64,000 nt of DNA from Nostoc foliaceum FACHB-393 (GCF_014698505.1 NZ_JACJTD010000035.1:1-64000), one strand, 5' to 3'. Counted from the stretch's first letter, positions 8,347 to 17,089 are shown. Made by a program: numbers and translations. Notes: generated from the letters alone by a model not told the origin.

Positions 8347-10704
8347 TCAGTTTGCCTGATCGTGAGTTACCTTTTTCAGTTCTTGCCATCTTTCTCGCAG
8401 TCGCTTCAAGTTAGGAGTATGACCACCATAACGCCAGCCAACATAGGCTTGGCTAATCTCATCTATTACCTCAGCAGTTGCTGGAGCATGATGCTGGTAT
8501 GATCCTCTGGCATACTCTAAGGGTGTTTGTGCTGGATGCTTACCTAAACCTTTTTGGCTTGTCCATTGCAGCATTTGTTGATAAAGGCTCTCCATCGCTG
8601 GCAATTTCTTTAACCATCGACGATTGCGCCACTCTCGCCACTGACCCCAAGCCAGCCAACTTAAGAAAGCCGTTGTAGTACCCACAATTAAGCCAGTCAA
8701 TACGCCGAACCAACCTTGGGAGAATAAAGCTAAAAACCAAGTGATCGCTCTAATCACCCACTTCAATATTGTCCCAAATACATTATTCAACAAACCTGTC
8801 ACTGGAGATGGTAGCCATCCAGCAACCCAGTGCCACAACTGGCGTAATACACTAAAAGTCTGAGTATCCTCGATTGAAGGTGGTATTAGAGGATGATTGG
8901 GAATCGGGTCAAAGGCAAACCAGCCATATTTGGGAAAATATACTTCTGTCATCGCATAAGCATCAGTATTACGGACAATATATAGCCCTGTAAATGGATT
9001 AAATTGTCCTGCACTAAACCCTGCTACCAATCGCGCTGGGATACCAATAGAACGTAGCATTACCGTGAGAACTGTTGAAAAGTGGTCTGGATAACCACCT
9101 TTATATTTGAATAAAAAAGCTTCTACTAAGTCATCTTTTTCTCCCAAATAAGGCAAATCTAAGGGATTTTGGGGAAAAGAGTAGTTTTGCTTGAGGTATT
9201 GAGCTAGGTAAAGAGTCTTTTCATAGGGTGAATCTAGGCTTTTAGAAGACTTTGCGACTCGTTCCCGATTGTAGTTAGCGAGAATTTCTTCGGTGCGTTG
9301 CCGAACTTTTTCAGCAATTTCAGGAGGAATTTGCAGATAATGCTTTTTAATCTGTTGCGGATAATTACTAGAAGCTTGACCTAATAAAGTGCGATCGCGG
9401 TATGGTACTTCAGAAACTACTGTGTAGGTGAGTCCTTCTGATAATTCCACAGGCGATCGCAATCCATTTTCTGTATCAACCGCGATCATTGGTGTCGGAA
9501 AGTAAATCTCTTTGGGATAAGCCATCGCCGGAATTAGGTTAGGCAAATCCGCCACCACTGTATAAGTTTGCACTATCTCTTGGGTTTTCCCAGTAATCAA
9601 AGGTGGGTTCAGGAAAATTTGGTAAGACCAAGGCGATCGCCTGATGGTTGTAACATTATCATTACGGGAAACTTCCCATCCCTTACCTGTATAACGGTCA
9701 AATCCTAGAACTCGCCAAAAACCCTCAGCTTGCGATCGTACCCGCATGACAATTTTAGGTTTCATCTCGCCCCGCAAGTTTTGGTTAATCTGGCTATTAA
9801 AACCGTAATAAAAGTTATTATCTACTTTACCTGGTTGACCAGTTCGGTTTTGTCCTGTACCACCGCTACCACTGCCTTGATTATTACCATTACCTTGGCG
9901 GACATAACCGGCATTGATGATACTACGTCCTGTGAAACTGCCTTTTACTTGAATAGCAGAACTTACAGGAAAATTCCGTAACTGATAGCCAGGGAATCTG
10001 GGTAAAACAGCAAAAATTGCCAGCCCCAGACTGACAATTAGCAAAAAAGTCAGAATTAAAAATTTAAAATTAAGAGTTGAGGAATTCTTCTGATTGAATT
10101 TTTCCTTTTGAGTTTTTAAGGGCTGCAAACCCAAGCGTGAGCGATAGTCTAATATTAAAGTTGGGAGAGCGATCGCTAAAAATAACAGCAACACAGGTGC
10201 AAATGCTAAAGTTTGACTTAGCGTTGCCGCCACACCCAATAAAATTAGTCCTATAACAATCGAATAACCCAAATTTTTGCGGCGGGGTGTATCAAAGCTG
10301 TGCAACACCTGGAGTTGAATTAATAACTCTGCTAAACTCAACCGCGTATCATTCAACTCCCCCACCAACCGTCCAAAGAAAGCACCCAGTGCTACTAACA
10401 TTCCTATAGCGATACAAAACTTAACTGCAACATTGGCATCGCGGCGACGATAGTAACTCCAAATCGCACCTAATACACTTAAAGGTAACGCCCAAAAACT
10501 GAATGAAGTTTCAGCCGCGATATCTGTCGCCCCAATTCCCAAAATAACCAACGCTAGCACCAGCACCCGCAAGGAAATTGAATCTTCCACTTCTATCAAA
10601 GGCGACCCCTGCGGATTTTGCTGCCAGAAATTACCTACAGGGACACGCCAAAACCGATTCATCTTGGATAAGTTGAGCATTTCGAGTCTAAGTGTAGATG
10701 CCAC
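8347..10704 (-). CDS. Transglutaminase-like membrane protein with lost catalytic residues (DUF3488/DUF4129 type)
   Basis: 785 residues from a GTG at 10704; ATGs at codons 9 and 15 are alternatives. The N-terminal half has about six to seven membrane segments (roughly 45-65, 70-82, 95-112, 146-182, 215-234), a Gly/Asn-rich stretch (270-292), an extracytoplasmic transglutaminase-like domain (about 490-605), another membrane segment near 665-690 and a DUF4129-like tail. In active relatives the core reads GFCEHY and later DAHAW; here the aligned positions are GYPDHF and DAYAM, so Cys is Pro539 and His is Tyr583, while Asp599 (GWFAFDP) remains. It is therefore probably a non-catalytic family member. 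Function unknown. Confidence 0.85.
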   Translation of the reverse strand: MASTLRLEMLNLSKMNRFWRVPVGNFWQQNPQGSPLIEVEDSISLRVLVLALVILGIGATDIAAETSFSFWALPLSVLGAIWSYYRRRDANVAVKFCIAIGMLVALGAFFGRLVGELNDTRLSLAELLIQLQVLHSFDTPRRKNLGYSIVIGLILLGVAATLSQTLAFAPVLLLFLAIALPTLILDYRSRLGLQPLKTQKEKFNQKNSSTLNFKFLILTFLLIVSLGLAIFAVLPRFPGYQLRNFPVSSAIQVKGSFTGRSIINAGYVRQGNGNNQGSGSGGTGQNRTGQPGKVDNNFYYGFNSQINQNLRGEMKPKIVMRVRSQAEGFWRVLGFDRYTGKGWEVSRNDNVTTIRRSPWSYQIFLNPPLITGKTQEIVQTYTVVADLPNLIPAMAYPKEIYFPTPMIAVDTENGLRSPVELSEGLTYTVVSEVPYRDRTLLGQASSNYPQQIKKHYLQIPPEIAEKVRQRTEEILANYNRERVAKSSKSLDSPYEKTLYLAQYLKQNYSFPQNPLDLPYLGEKDDLVEAFLFKYKGGYPDHFSTVLTVMLRSIGIPARLVAGFSAGQFNPFTGLYIVRNTDAYAMTEVYFPKYGWFAFDPIPNHPLIPPSIEDTQTFSVLRQLWHWVAGWLPSPVTGLLNNVFGTILKWVIRAITWFLALFSQGWFGVLTGLIVGTTTAFLSWLAWGQWREWRNRRWLKKLPAMESLYQQMLQWTSQKGLGKHPAQTPLEYARGSYQHHAPATAEVIDEISQAYVGWRYGGHTPNLKRLRERWQELKKVTHDQAN

Positions 10705-11649
10705 GGAAACTATGCTGAGGACGAAACTGTTCGCCCTACTTTAAAGTATTCCCCTTAGAAGAAGCTTTCTTATCCTGCCTTTAAGCAACTATGAAGGTTT
10801 AGCGCGTATTTTACAAATTAAAACCCCTCGCTGGAGTTTGAAAACCCTGTTGTTATCCTTTCCTTATGCTTCCCTTCTTCTGGTGGACAAGAAAAGCAAA
10901 GGAACAGATGTAACTTACTTTCCCTTAGAAGTAACGCGATACGCTTGGGTTAAGCATTTCTTTTTTCTCTCTGCGTTCTCTGCGCCTCTGCGGTAGCTGC
11001 TTCTCTACGTTCCCTGCGGGACACTTACACGCAGCTTGCTTCCCCGGAGGGGTACGCGCAGCCTGTCGCAGATAGAAGCTCCGTGAATGCGTCTAAGTTA
11101 AATAAATTGACTTTGATAAAGAGTTTTAGCCTTAACCCAAGTGCGTTAGTATATAAAGTTACCAAAAACTGTGAACTGTAATACCAAGAGCAATACAGTT
11201 CAGATAAGACCAAAAAACTTGTAGAGACGGCGATTTATCGCGTCTCAAAAACCCAAAATTTTTGCCAGTAGCCCTTAACTGAACCGTATTGATACCAAGA
11301 GAGAACATATTTTTGTATAAAAAACAATGCCAGCGAATAAATTTCGTTTTGGAAAATTGGTGGCTTGGTAAAATAGAGGCGAGGCAAAATTAGCAGAACA
11401 CAAGAAACTAACTCGTTTCTCAGGCTTTGGTAGTAACCGAGTGTACTGACGAGTACCCACAAAAAATCAGTTATGGGGTGGAGGGTAAGCCTACACCCAC
11501 TGGTTAATTCCACGCCTTAAGTTCCGCAAACGATACAAGTAAGCACCCTGTTGCTAGTAATGTCGATAAGACAACAAAGCCCCAAGGCAACAGCTAGAAA
11601 AGGTTACCTTAAGATATTCTGTATTACGTACTAGCGGTGGCAATTAAGG
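10705..11649. other. Long gene-free region with repeats
   Basis: 945 bp. Holds a GC-rich repeat cluster (about 10965-11060; tctctgcgttctctgcgcc and several small palindromes such as ttccctgcgggaca) and a MITE-like element at 11191-11291. Short open frames at 11025-11213 and 11235-11513 overlap these repeats and lack ribosome-binding sites, so they are not taken as genes. Confidence 0.6.
11191..11291. mobile_element. MITE-like element, 101 bp
   Basis: The ends are 18-bp inverted repeats, CAATACAGTTCAGATAAG at 11191-11208 and its near-complement at 11274-11291 (16 of 18 match). The 10-bp sequence ataccaagag stands immediately outside both ends (11181-11190 and 11292-11301), as a target-site duplication would. 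Inside is a hairpin around gagacggcgat / atcgcgtctc (11224-11246). No coding capacity, so any movement would need a transposase from elsewhere. Confidence 0.7.
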
Positions 11650-12627
11650 TTACACAGTGGGATTAATGACAAATAAGAGTGGCTGTTGGTCTATTTCTGG
11701 AAACTCAACTTCCAGAGTATAAGTTGGGTTAAGTTGCTCGCAGCCTAACTCTACACTTAAGTACTCCGAAGTCGAAGATGTTGCCATTGCTAAAGTGCCA
11801 CTTCCCCGAAGTGTCAAAGTTCCTTTAACGGGTAACTCAGCCTGGACAAGTAACTTAGTAAGTTTACCTACAGACTGATACTCTACTCTGATATTTAAAG
11901 TACCGACACTGGTTAGCCATTCTCTTTCTACCACTGGACTAGTTGCTGAAAGTGGTAGAGTCAGATTTTCCAGCAGTTGTTTAGCTGCTAGCAACGACAA
12001 AGCCATCTGTTGACGCGGTTGTAAATCTGAGTAATCGCTCTGAATATTGGGAATTGTCTCCAGAGTATTTACAGACCGATAGGTACTTCTTAGGACCAAT
12101 CCCGCGATATCGTTTAGTGCTTGAGACTCGTTGGGAAAAAAGTTTTCCACCACTTGAACTAATTTTGCTCCCAGCGGTACCGAAGATGTCACCATCGCCT
12201 GACATTTTTCCAGCAATTGCTGGAAAACTCTCTCCGGTAGGGGACGCGGCAGGTTCAGCTTTGACTGTTGTACCATCCACCCCCAGGCAGGAACGAGCGT
12301 CATCGACGGCTCATCAACAAAATCGGGATAGTCGATTAATTGTGTTTCCCAGGGAAACAAAGGTGGGTGATCTTGGGCTTGGATTTGTAACCGACGCTTA
12401 AGGACGGCTTGAAAACGATCTTGCACAGTAGGAATTTCTCCCAATTGAAAGGCCTGGGGTGTTCCTCCCAATTTTGGCTCATTGCTTTTTGAAGCAGTGG
12501 CTTCATTGTGGAGGTGTTTTACCCCGTCATTTTGCTCACATTCTACAGATGGCTCGGTATTTTTGACATCATCTATCAATAACCAACCGAGACACTGAGA
12601 TTGTAAGGATTCTGAGTCACTATTCAT
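11650..12627 (-). CDS. patU: PatU-like heterocyst pattern protein
   Basis: 325 residues from the ATG at 12627, preceded by AGGTG; a GTG 12 bases upstream is possible. The frame overlaps the end of hetZ by 8 bases, so the two are translationally coupled. Residues 1-80 are polar and variable; the remainder has a conserved-looking middle (LPRPLPERVFQQLLEKCQ, near 125-142) and a beta-rich C-terminus. I recognise no catalytic domain. The call rests mainly on position: patU follows hetZ in Nostoc, as one gene in N. punctiforme and split into patU5/patU3 in Anabaena 7120. This copy would be the unsplit form. PatU3 loss changes heterocyst spacing. Confidence 0.68.
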   Translation of the reverse strand: MNSDSESLQSQCLGWLLIDDVKNTEPSVECEQNDGVKHLHNEATASKSNEPKLGGTPQAFQLGEIPTVQDRFQAVLKRRLQIQAQDHPPLFPWETQLIDYPDFVDEPSMTLVPAWGWMVQQSKLNLPRPLPERVFQQLLEKCQAMVTSSVPLGAKLVQVVENFFPNESQALNDIAGLVLRSTYRSVNTLETIPNIQSDYSDLQPRQQMALSLLAAKQLLENLTLPLSATSPVVEREWLTSVGTLNIRVEYQSVGKLTKLLVQAELPVKGTLTLRGSGTLAMATSSTSEYLSVELGCEQLNPTYTLEVEFPEIDQQPLLFVINPTV

Positions 12628-13825
12628 GAGTAGATGCACCTGATCCGGAAACTAATGAGTTACGAATTTCCCAAGCTTGCTCAAGAATCTTAAACCATCG
12701 TTTTTGAAGTTGTGCCATTGACAGCCCTAAAGTTTTTGCGATCTTTTCATCGGCTTGTCCTTGTTGCTTTAACTCTAATAAAGACCGTTGCTTATTGTCC
12801 AGCTGTGCTGTGTATACTTGCCATTGCTGCGGAGTTAAGCCCAAATTGGTGTGCAAAGAGGCTTCCAGCCACTCGTGAACTAATTCCCAACGGTGTAACA
12901 ATGCAAACCGAATCAAATGATACTTGAAGCGCTGCTGTAAATAATCTCTCTGACGAGGGGTTAAACCTAAAATCGACTCAATTTCCTGCGCTGATAGATC
13001 CTGGAGGCGGAGGGAAAAGTAATCAGCACAGTCAGATTGTTGCCGTTGTTCGAGATAATTCATTAATTCTGTAACTACAACGGAACGCAAGGTATCTTCT
13101 TCAGGTTCAGGTTCGGCTTGCGTTGCCATTGTGGAGCGCAATTGATGCACTGCTGGTTCTTCCCAAGAACCATCGGCTTCACTATTGCTGCCTTCTGCGG
13201 CTTGTTCTATATCTACGCTGGTTTCTGGGGGCTGCTGTTGGGAAAAAGTTTGCGCCCGCAAGATAATTAGCTGCTGCTGACGGCCTGGTAAGGGAATGCG
13301 TCGCTTGCCGTAGCGCTCGGTAAATGCCATGTACTCGGACAATTCTAGAAGCGTCTGAGGGCGATAAGTAGCACCGAGTTGATTTTCTCGCCGGAAAGCG
13401 TTTAATGCTTCCAGATAAAAACTTTGTAAGAAATCTTCAATTATAGTCAGTCGCCCTTGATAACTCAATTGCTTCTGAGGCGGATTAATGTATCGATAAA
13501 TAATTGCACTCAGAGTACTGTGTAATTCTACCCTGCCCCGATTTGAACCCAACTGATAGTACCTGAGACACTGCTGTAGCCGATGCCGAGCCAGGGTCAT
13601 CGCCGAGCTTTCTACAGTTCCAGAAGCTTGGATACGTTTGCTTTCATGGCAAATCCGATATACTTCGGTGGTAATACGTGTTGCTACGTCGTGGCAATTC
13701 TGTTCCGAAGCTTTGGTTGATTGTTGAAACTCCCTGGACAGGAGTTGAAAGATCACCTCCACGCCTTTAGAATTTTCTCCCAGAATAGTTGCAGATGGAA
13801 TAGTTGCGGTTGCGGCTGAATTCAT
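12620..13825 (-). CDS. hetZ: Heterocyst differentiation regulator HetZ
   Basis: 401 residues from the ATG at 13825, the length I recall for HetZ; a TTG 15 bases upstream is the alternative. HetZ acts early in heterocyst differentiation downstream of HetR and binds DNA. The N-terminal 190 residues are helical (RHRLQQCLRYYQLGSNRGRVEL), followed by an acidic, low-complexity linker (about 205-255). The C-terminal part (about 265-385) resembles sigma-region-4-type helix-turn-helix: LSAQEIESILGLTPRQRDYLQQRF and later QADEKIAKTLGLSMAQLQKRW. The neighbours patU (overlapping), sds, murI and amiC fit the Anabaena locus. Upstream, agggtct at about 13841-13850 (minus strand) resembles half of the HetR inverted-repeat site, a weak hint of regulation. 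Confidence 0.8.
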   Translation of the reverse strand: MNSAATATIPSATILGENSKGVEVIFQLLSREFQQSTKASEQNCHDVATRITTEVYRICHESKRIQASGTVESSAMTLARHRLQQCLRYYQLGSNRGRVELHSTLSAIIYRYINPPQKQLSYQGRLTIIEDFLQSFYLEALNAFRRENQLGATYRPQTLLELSEYMAFTERYGKRRIPLPGRQQQLIILRAQTFSQQQPPETSVDIEQAAEGSNSEADGSWEEPAVHQLRSTMATQAEPEPEEDTLRSVVVTELMNYLEQRQQSDCADYFSLRLQDLSAQEIESILGLTPRQRDYLQQRFKYHLIRFALLHRWELVHEWLEASLHTNLGLTPQQWQVYTAQLDNKQRSLLELKQQGQADEKIAKTLGLSMAQLQKRWFKILEQAWEIRNSLVSGSGASTHE

Positions 13826-14029
13826 AGTCTCGGTTTTCAAAAGACCCTAAGTATTTAAATACAACCTGTACGACTGTGGGTATTGGCTTTTTCAGTTTTA
13901 CGTATAAGCTAAACGCAGACCAATCCTACATTGAGAATGTGGCTGATTTTATTATTCCCAACTTCGATGGGATTGTTCACACTTTGATAGATGTTATTGC
14001 CATTACCCAGGAGTCGTATACAAGTCATT

Positions 14030-14503
14030 ATGGATTTAGAAGCACAAATTCAATTGCTGATTGACAATGCACCCCGCGATGGTATAACACCACATCTGAT
14101 TGCAGCAATTGCTCCTGCCCTTAGAGCGATCGCTCAAAAATTACGTTACTCCCAGTACTATATTCTCCAAAATTCGGAGTCAAGCTGGGTTTTAACTACA
14201 TTGAGCAATCGTGCTAATCCAGGATTGGAAAAGCGTGTGATTTACGCTTTCCCTACCATACAGGATGTCTCTCTAATTTCCCCTGCTGGGCTTGACCCTC
14301 AAATGCTAGCTAAAATTATTCCTGTCACCCATATTTTGTTCCAATTGGTGGCATTGGAACCCGTAGATAGCATCATTTTTTTGGAAACGCCGGGTCAGAC
14401 CACTCATACCGTTGAAATTCGGCGAACTGATCTGGAAAAACTTATGCAGCAACAGTTGCGACAACAGCGATCGCCTAAACAGATACCCCCTGATATTGCA
14501 TAG
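14030..14503 (+). CDS. Conserved cyanobacterial protein of unknown function
   Basis: 157 residues from the ATG at 14030; an ATG at 13991 would add 13 residues of different character (LLPLPRSRIQ). AGGAG at 14009-14013 is rather far from 14030. The protein is soluble, with an N-terminal helix MDLEAQIQLLIDNAPRDG, a predicted alpha/beta body (YILQNSESSWVLTTLSNR) and a Gln/Arg-rich tail. Its family function is unknown to me. It is divergent from hetZ (204 bp), sharing that control region, and its stop is followed at once by a 19-bp-stem hairpin. Confidence 0.75.
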   Translation: MDLEAQIQLLIDNAPRDGITPHLIAAIAPALRAIAQKLRYSQYYILQNSESSWVLTTLSNRANPGLEKRVIYAFPTIQDVSLISPAGLDPQMLAKIIPVTHILFQLVALEPVDSIIFLETPGQTTHTVEIRRTDLEKLMQQQLRQQRSPKQIPPDIA

Positions 14504-14504
14504 A

Positions 14505-14554
14505 AAAATTTTGGATGTGGGATTTTTTAGATACAATCCCACATCCAAAATTTT
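14505..14554. terminator. 19-bp-stem hairpin after the 14030 gene
   Basis: Begins one base after the stop codon. Arms aaaattttggatgtgggat (14505-14523) and its exact complement (14536-14554) with a 12-base loop. The stem ends in A/T runs on both sides, so it can act as a terminator on either strand. Confidence 0.75.
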
Positions 14555-14600
14555 AAATCTCAAATTTGTTTGAAAAAGTTTTTGATAAAGAGAAATTAAT

Positions 14601-14645
14601 GCCGATCACTAAGCTTTTAGTTCTTTAAAGAACTAAGCGATCGGC
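14601..14645. terminator. Hairpin between convergent genes
   Basis: Outer arms gccgatc / gatcggc enclose the perfect 20-base palindrome ttagttctttaaagaactaa (14617-14636). TTAATTTT follows on the plus strand. Second of three hairpins in the 303-bp gap between the 14030 gene and sds. Confidence 0.6.
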
Positions 14646-14742
14646 TTAATTTTCCGCCTAATCTAAAATTAGTTAACAAACAGTTATCTGTGAACATTTT
14701 TCAAATTTTAGCTTACCATTAAGCCAATTTTTTCCACCTAAG

Positions 14743-14792
14743 AACAGGTAGAAGGTTTCGCTTGGGGTCTAAAGCCCCATTTTGTACCTGTT
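14743..14792. terminator. Nested hairpin downstream of sds
   Basis: Outer arms aacaggta / tacctgtt and an inner stem tgggg...cccca. It lies 15 bases beyond the sds stop on the minus strand, and a T-rich run (complement of aagaacagg... aattttttcc) follows on that strand. Probable sds terminator. Confidence 0.6.
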
Positions 14793-14806
14793 AACTGGTA
14801 AGTGAT

Positions 14807-15778
14807 TTAATATAGGCGACTCAGTGTGTACTCAGCTATGTTAATCAATGCCTGGTGGGATTCTGAGGGTGGGAGAACTGCAAGATGTTCAATTGCTAAC
14901 TTAGCGTGGTGAGCAGCTAACTCTCGTGCCTGCTGTATACCTTGACTATCTTGAATTAGTTCCAGTGCTTGCTCTAAATCCCCTTCTTGAGCAAACTCTC
15001 GGTCAATCAGCACTTCCAAGGATGGTTTTTCTGCTAAAGCAAATAAAACGGGTGCAGTCAGATTACCACTTTTAAGATCCGACCCCACTGGTTTACCCAA
15101 GGTATCTGTTGTACTGGTGAAATCTAGAATATCGTCAACAATTTGAAATGCTATACCAAAATGACGACCGTAGCTATACATGTGCTCAACAGTTTCACGG
15201 GAGACTTCACTGAGCAACCCAGCAGCTTTAGAACTGTTGGCTATTAATGAAGCTGTTTTGTAATAACTCTTTTGGAGGTAAGTTTCAATAGAGATGCCAG
15301 CATCAAAACGATTCAGCCCCTGCTGGATCTCTCCAGTAGCCAGATCCATAATGACTTCTGAGAGCAGTTTCACCACCTCCAAGTTGTCCAAGTTTGCTAA
15401 ATACCAGGACGATTGGGCAAAAAGAAAATCTCCTGCTAATATGGCAATGCGATTACCGAACAAACTATGAACGGTAGGAACGCCTCGCCGCACGTCTGAT
15501 TCATCTACCACATCGTCATGTACCAAGCTTGCTGTATGAATCATTTCTGTAATCTCAGCTAGGCGGCGATGACGGGGTGTAATGTCTTGATCTAACATTG
15601 TTGCCCGCGATATTAGCAGGACAATTGCTGGTCTGATACGCTTTCCCCCAGCTCCGAATAAATGTTCGGCTGCTGCAAACAGAATGGGGTGGCGGTTTCC
15701 AACTAGCTGTTTTAGGTTATCTGCTAGTAGTCGCAGGTCTGCTTCCACAGGGGTAAACAGGGAGGTGGCTGGGGTCAT
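14807..15778 (-). CDS. sds: Solanesyl (polyprenyl) diphosphate synthase
   Basis: 323 residues, standard length for a trans-long-chain prenyl diphosphate synthase. It condenses IPP onto allylic primers to make the side chain of plastoquinone. The first aspartate-rich motif DDVVDESDVRR is near residues 90-100 and the second, DDILD, near 215. GAGGKRIRPAIVLL near 40-53 binds IPP. In cyanobacteria sds is commonly next to murI, as here (1.3 kb apart, same strand). The C45 product length is inferred from the family. Confidence 0.9.
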   Translation of the reverse strand: MTPATSLFTPVEADLRLLADNLKQLVGNRHPILFAAAEHLFGAGGKRIRPAIVLLISRATMLDQDITPRHRRLAEITEMIHTASLVHDDVVDESDVRRGVPTVHSLFGNRIAILAGDFLFAQSSWYLANLDNLEVVKLLSEVIMDLATGEIQQGLNRFDAGISIETYLQKSYYKTASLIANSSKAAGLLSEVSRETVEHMYSYGRHFGIAFQIVDDILDFTSTTDTLGKPVGSDLKSGNLTAPVLFALAEKPSLEVLIDREFAQEGDLEQALELIQDSQGIQQARELAAHHAKLAIEHLAVLPPSESHQALINIAEYTLSRLY

Positions 15779-16745
15779 GGATGGGCGGACTCTGACTTAG
15801 GTTACGAAAGTTTACATATCCTACACTCATTTTAAGATAACCCTGTGCCAGCGCAAAGTTTTCATCAGGTAATCCCATTTTCATGAGTTTATCGGTGATA
15901 GTTAAAGTTAATGGTGAGTTTGTCAATAAGCAATTATGCTTAATTTTTGATAATTTAGGTTTTAATCTAACTTAAAACATGAATCCTCAGTATATGAAAA
16001 TAAATATCAGCTTAAATTATATTAAGTAGTTTCCTAGTACACATTTATCGCTACAGTTCAAAGTACAGTTTGAGTAATATTGCTTATTGACAAAATAGAT
16101 TCTATTTAAATACTTACCAATTAGGTAAGACTAAATTTCTTCAGGGCTGAAGTGTAGCTATTCAAAAAAATTTAAATTTAGTAGTCGAATGGGCTTCAAA
16201 TTCAGGGTTGTTGTGTTACGCTAAAATATAGGAATTATAAATTTTTCAGATATTCACACCCCAAAAGTAAGTCACTTGCTAAGTGGTTTTACTGTATCAG
16301 GGGTGTGAGTCTAAAATAATTAGTCGTAGCTTAGATTAAAGGAATTATTCCTTTGATTTTTTCTACGATATGCAAAACTCCTGGTTTGGAGCTATGCAAT
16401 ACCCATATGGGAGCCGCTACACGTCTTCAGTGCACGTTGAGCGCAAGCATTGCTCTTTTCACAGCAGTGTGAGCAAGAATAACGCAGATCCAGTAGACCG
16501 CTGAGAATCGTAGTTTTAGATTGCCATTTAGCAATCTAACTGCTGTGGGATCTATGGTCTGCAAGAAGTCGCATCAAACAATAAATTCTTTGTCCGTAGA
16601 GAATTTAATCTCTATAGGTAATTTTACCATAGGAAACTACAGCGATCAAGGATGCACTTGGTTGGCTGAGGTTCTACTAATTTTATGGAATTTTGTATTC
16701 GTTTGAAAAGCTGCTAGTAGAACAATGATTTACGGAAGTATACCT
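15779..16745. other. Long intergenic region with RNA-like hairpins
   Basis: 967 bp between sds (-) and a small membrane-protein gene (+). It holds a structured segment at 16252-16362 (listed separately), the palindrome cccatatggg (about 16402), a stem ttgctc...gagcaa (about 16448-16474) and the stem agattgc / gcaatct (16518-16537). An open frame at 16521-16706 starts inside that last stem and is not accepted. This could also be a long leader for the gene at 16746. Confidence 0.5.
16252..16362 (+). ncRNA. Candidate structured RNA ending in a terminator-like hairpin
   Basis: An 11-bp stem (one G-T pair; attcacacccc at 16252-16262 with ggggtgtgagt at 16300-16310) encloses two smaller stems, agtaa / ttact and cactt / aagtg. 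Downstream, aaaggaat / attccttt (16338-16354) is followed by GATTTTTT, as in a Rho-independent terminator. A possible promoter (TTGTGT at 16211, TATAAA at 16236) precedes it. No known RNA family is recognised, and transcription is unproven. Confidence 0.35.
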
Positions 16746-16922
16746 ATGATGATTTTTATTTTAGCGTCTGGATATTTGTTCACGGTCTACCTGTTATTAG
16801 CCCTGGCAAAGCGAACGGGTACAAAGACTGTTGCTACAATTTTCCCTTCATCTGCCGAAGGAAAACACAAGCAAGAGATATCAGTAAGGGCAAAAGTGAC
16901 TGAAGCAGTTAATAGTCAATAG
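16746..16922 (+). CDS. Small single-pass membrane protein
   Basis: 58 residues from the ATG at 16746, chosen because GGAAG stands seven bases upstream; an ATG at 16725 lacks one. The N-terminus is one hydrophobic helix (MIFILASGYLFTVYLLLALA), followed by a basic, polar tail (KRTGTKTV...GKHKQEISVRAKVTEAVNSQ) predicted to be cytoplasmic. Its stop codon lies in a short heptanucleotide repeat array. It faces murI convergently. No family recognised. Confidence 0.6.
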   Translation: MMIFILASGYLFTVYLLLALAKRTGTKTVATIFPSSAEGKHKQEISVRAKVTEAVNSQ

Positions 16923-16965
16923 TCATTTGTCCTTCATTCTTCGTCATTTATCATTTGTTTTGATT
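16915..16965. repeat. Heptanucleotide (tcatt-type) repeat array
   Basis: Degenerate 7-base units of the type agtcaat / agtcatt / tgtcctt / tcgtcatt run across the end of the small membrane-protein gene, whose last codons (NSQ and stop) are inside the array. Related arrays are at 25474, 41020, 44555 and 63908. Confidence 0.6.
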
Positions 16966-17009
16966 AAAGGACTAAAAACTAACACCGATTACTTGTGAGG
17001 TCACATAGA

Positions 17010-17031
17010 ACAAGGGGCTTAAGCCCCTTGT
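17010..17031. terminator. Perfect 22-bp palindrome between convergent genes
   Basis: Arms acaaggggctt and aagccccttgt with no loop, further flanked by gtgag...ctcac. It lies between the small membrane-protein gene (+) and murI (-), where a bidirectional terminator is expected. Confidence 0.65.
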
Positions 17032-17089
17032 CTCACTAAGCCTAATTTTGTACAGTTTCACAAAGAATTGGTATAAGGACAAATTAGTT

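Noticed and set aside
11235..11513. 92-residue minus-strand open frame
   Set aside because: Runs into the MITE-like element and has no ribosome-binding site; likely chance.
16521..16706. 61-residue plus-strand open frame upstream of the small membrane protein
   Set aside because: Starts inside a hairpin, no ribosome-binding site, no conserved look; kept as part of the possible leader.
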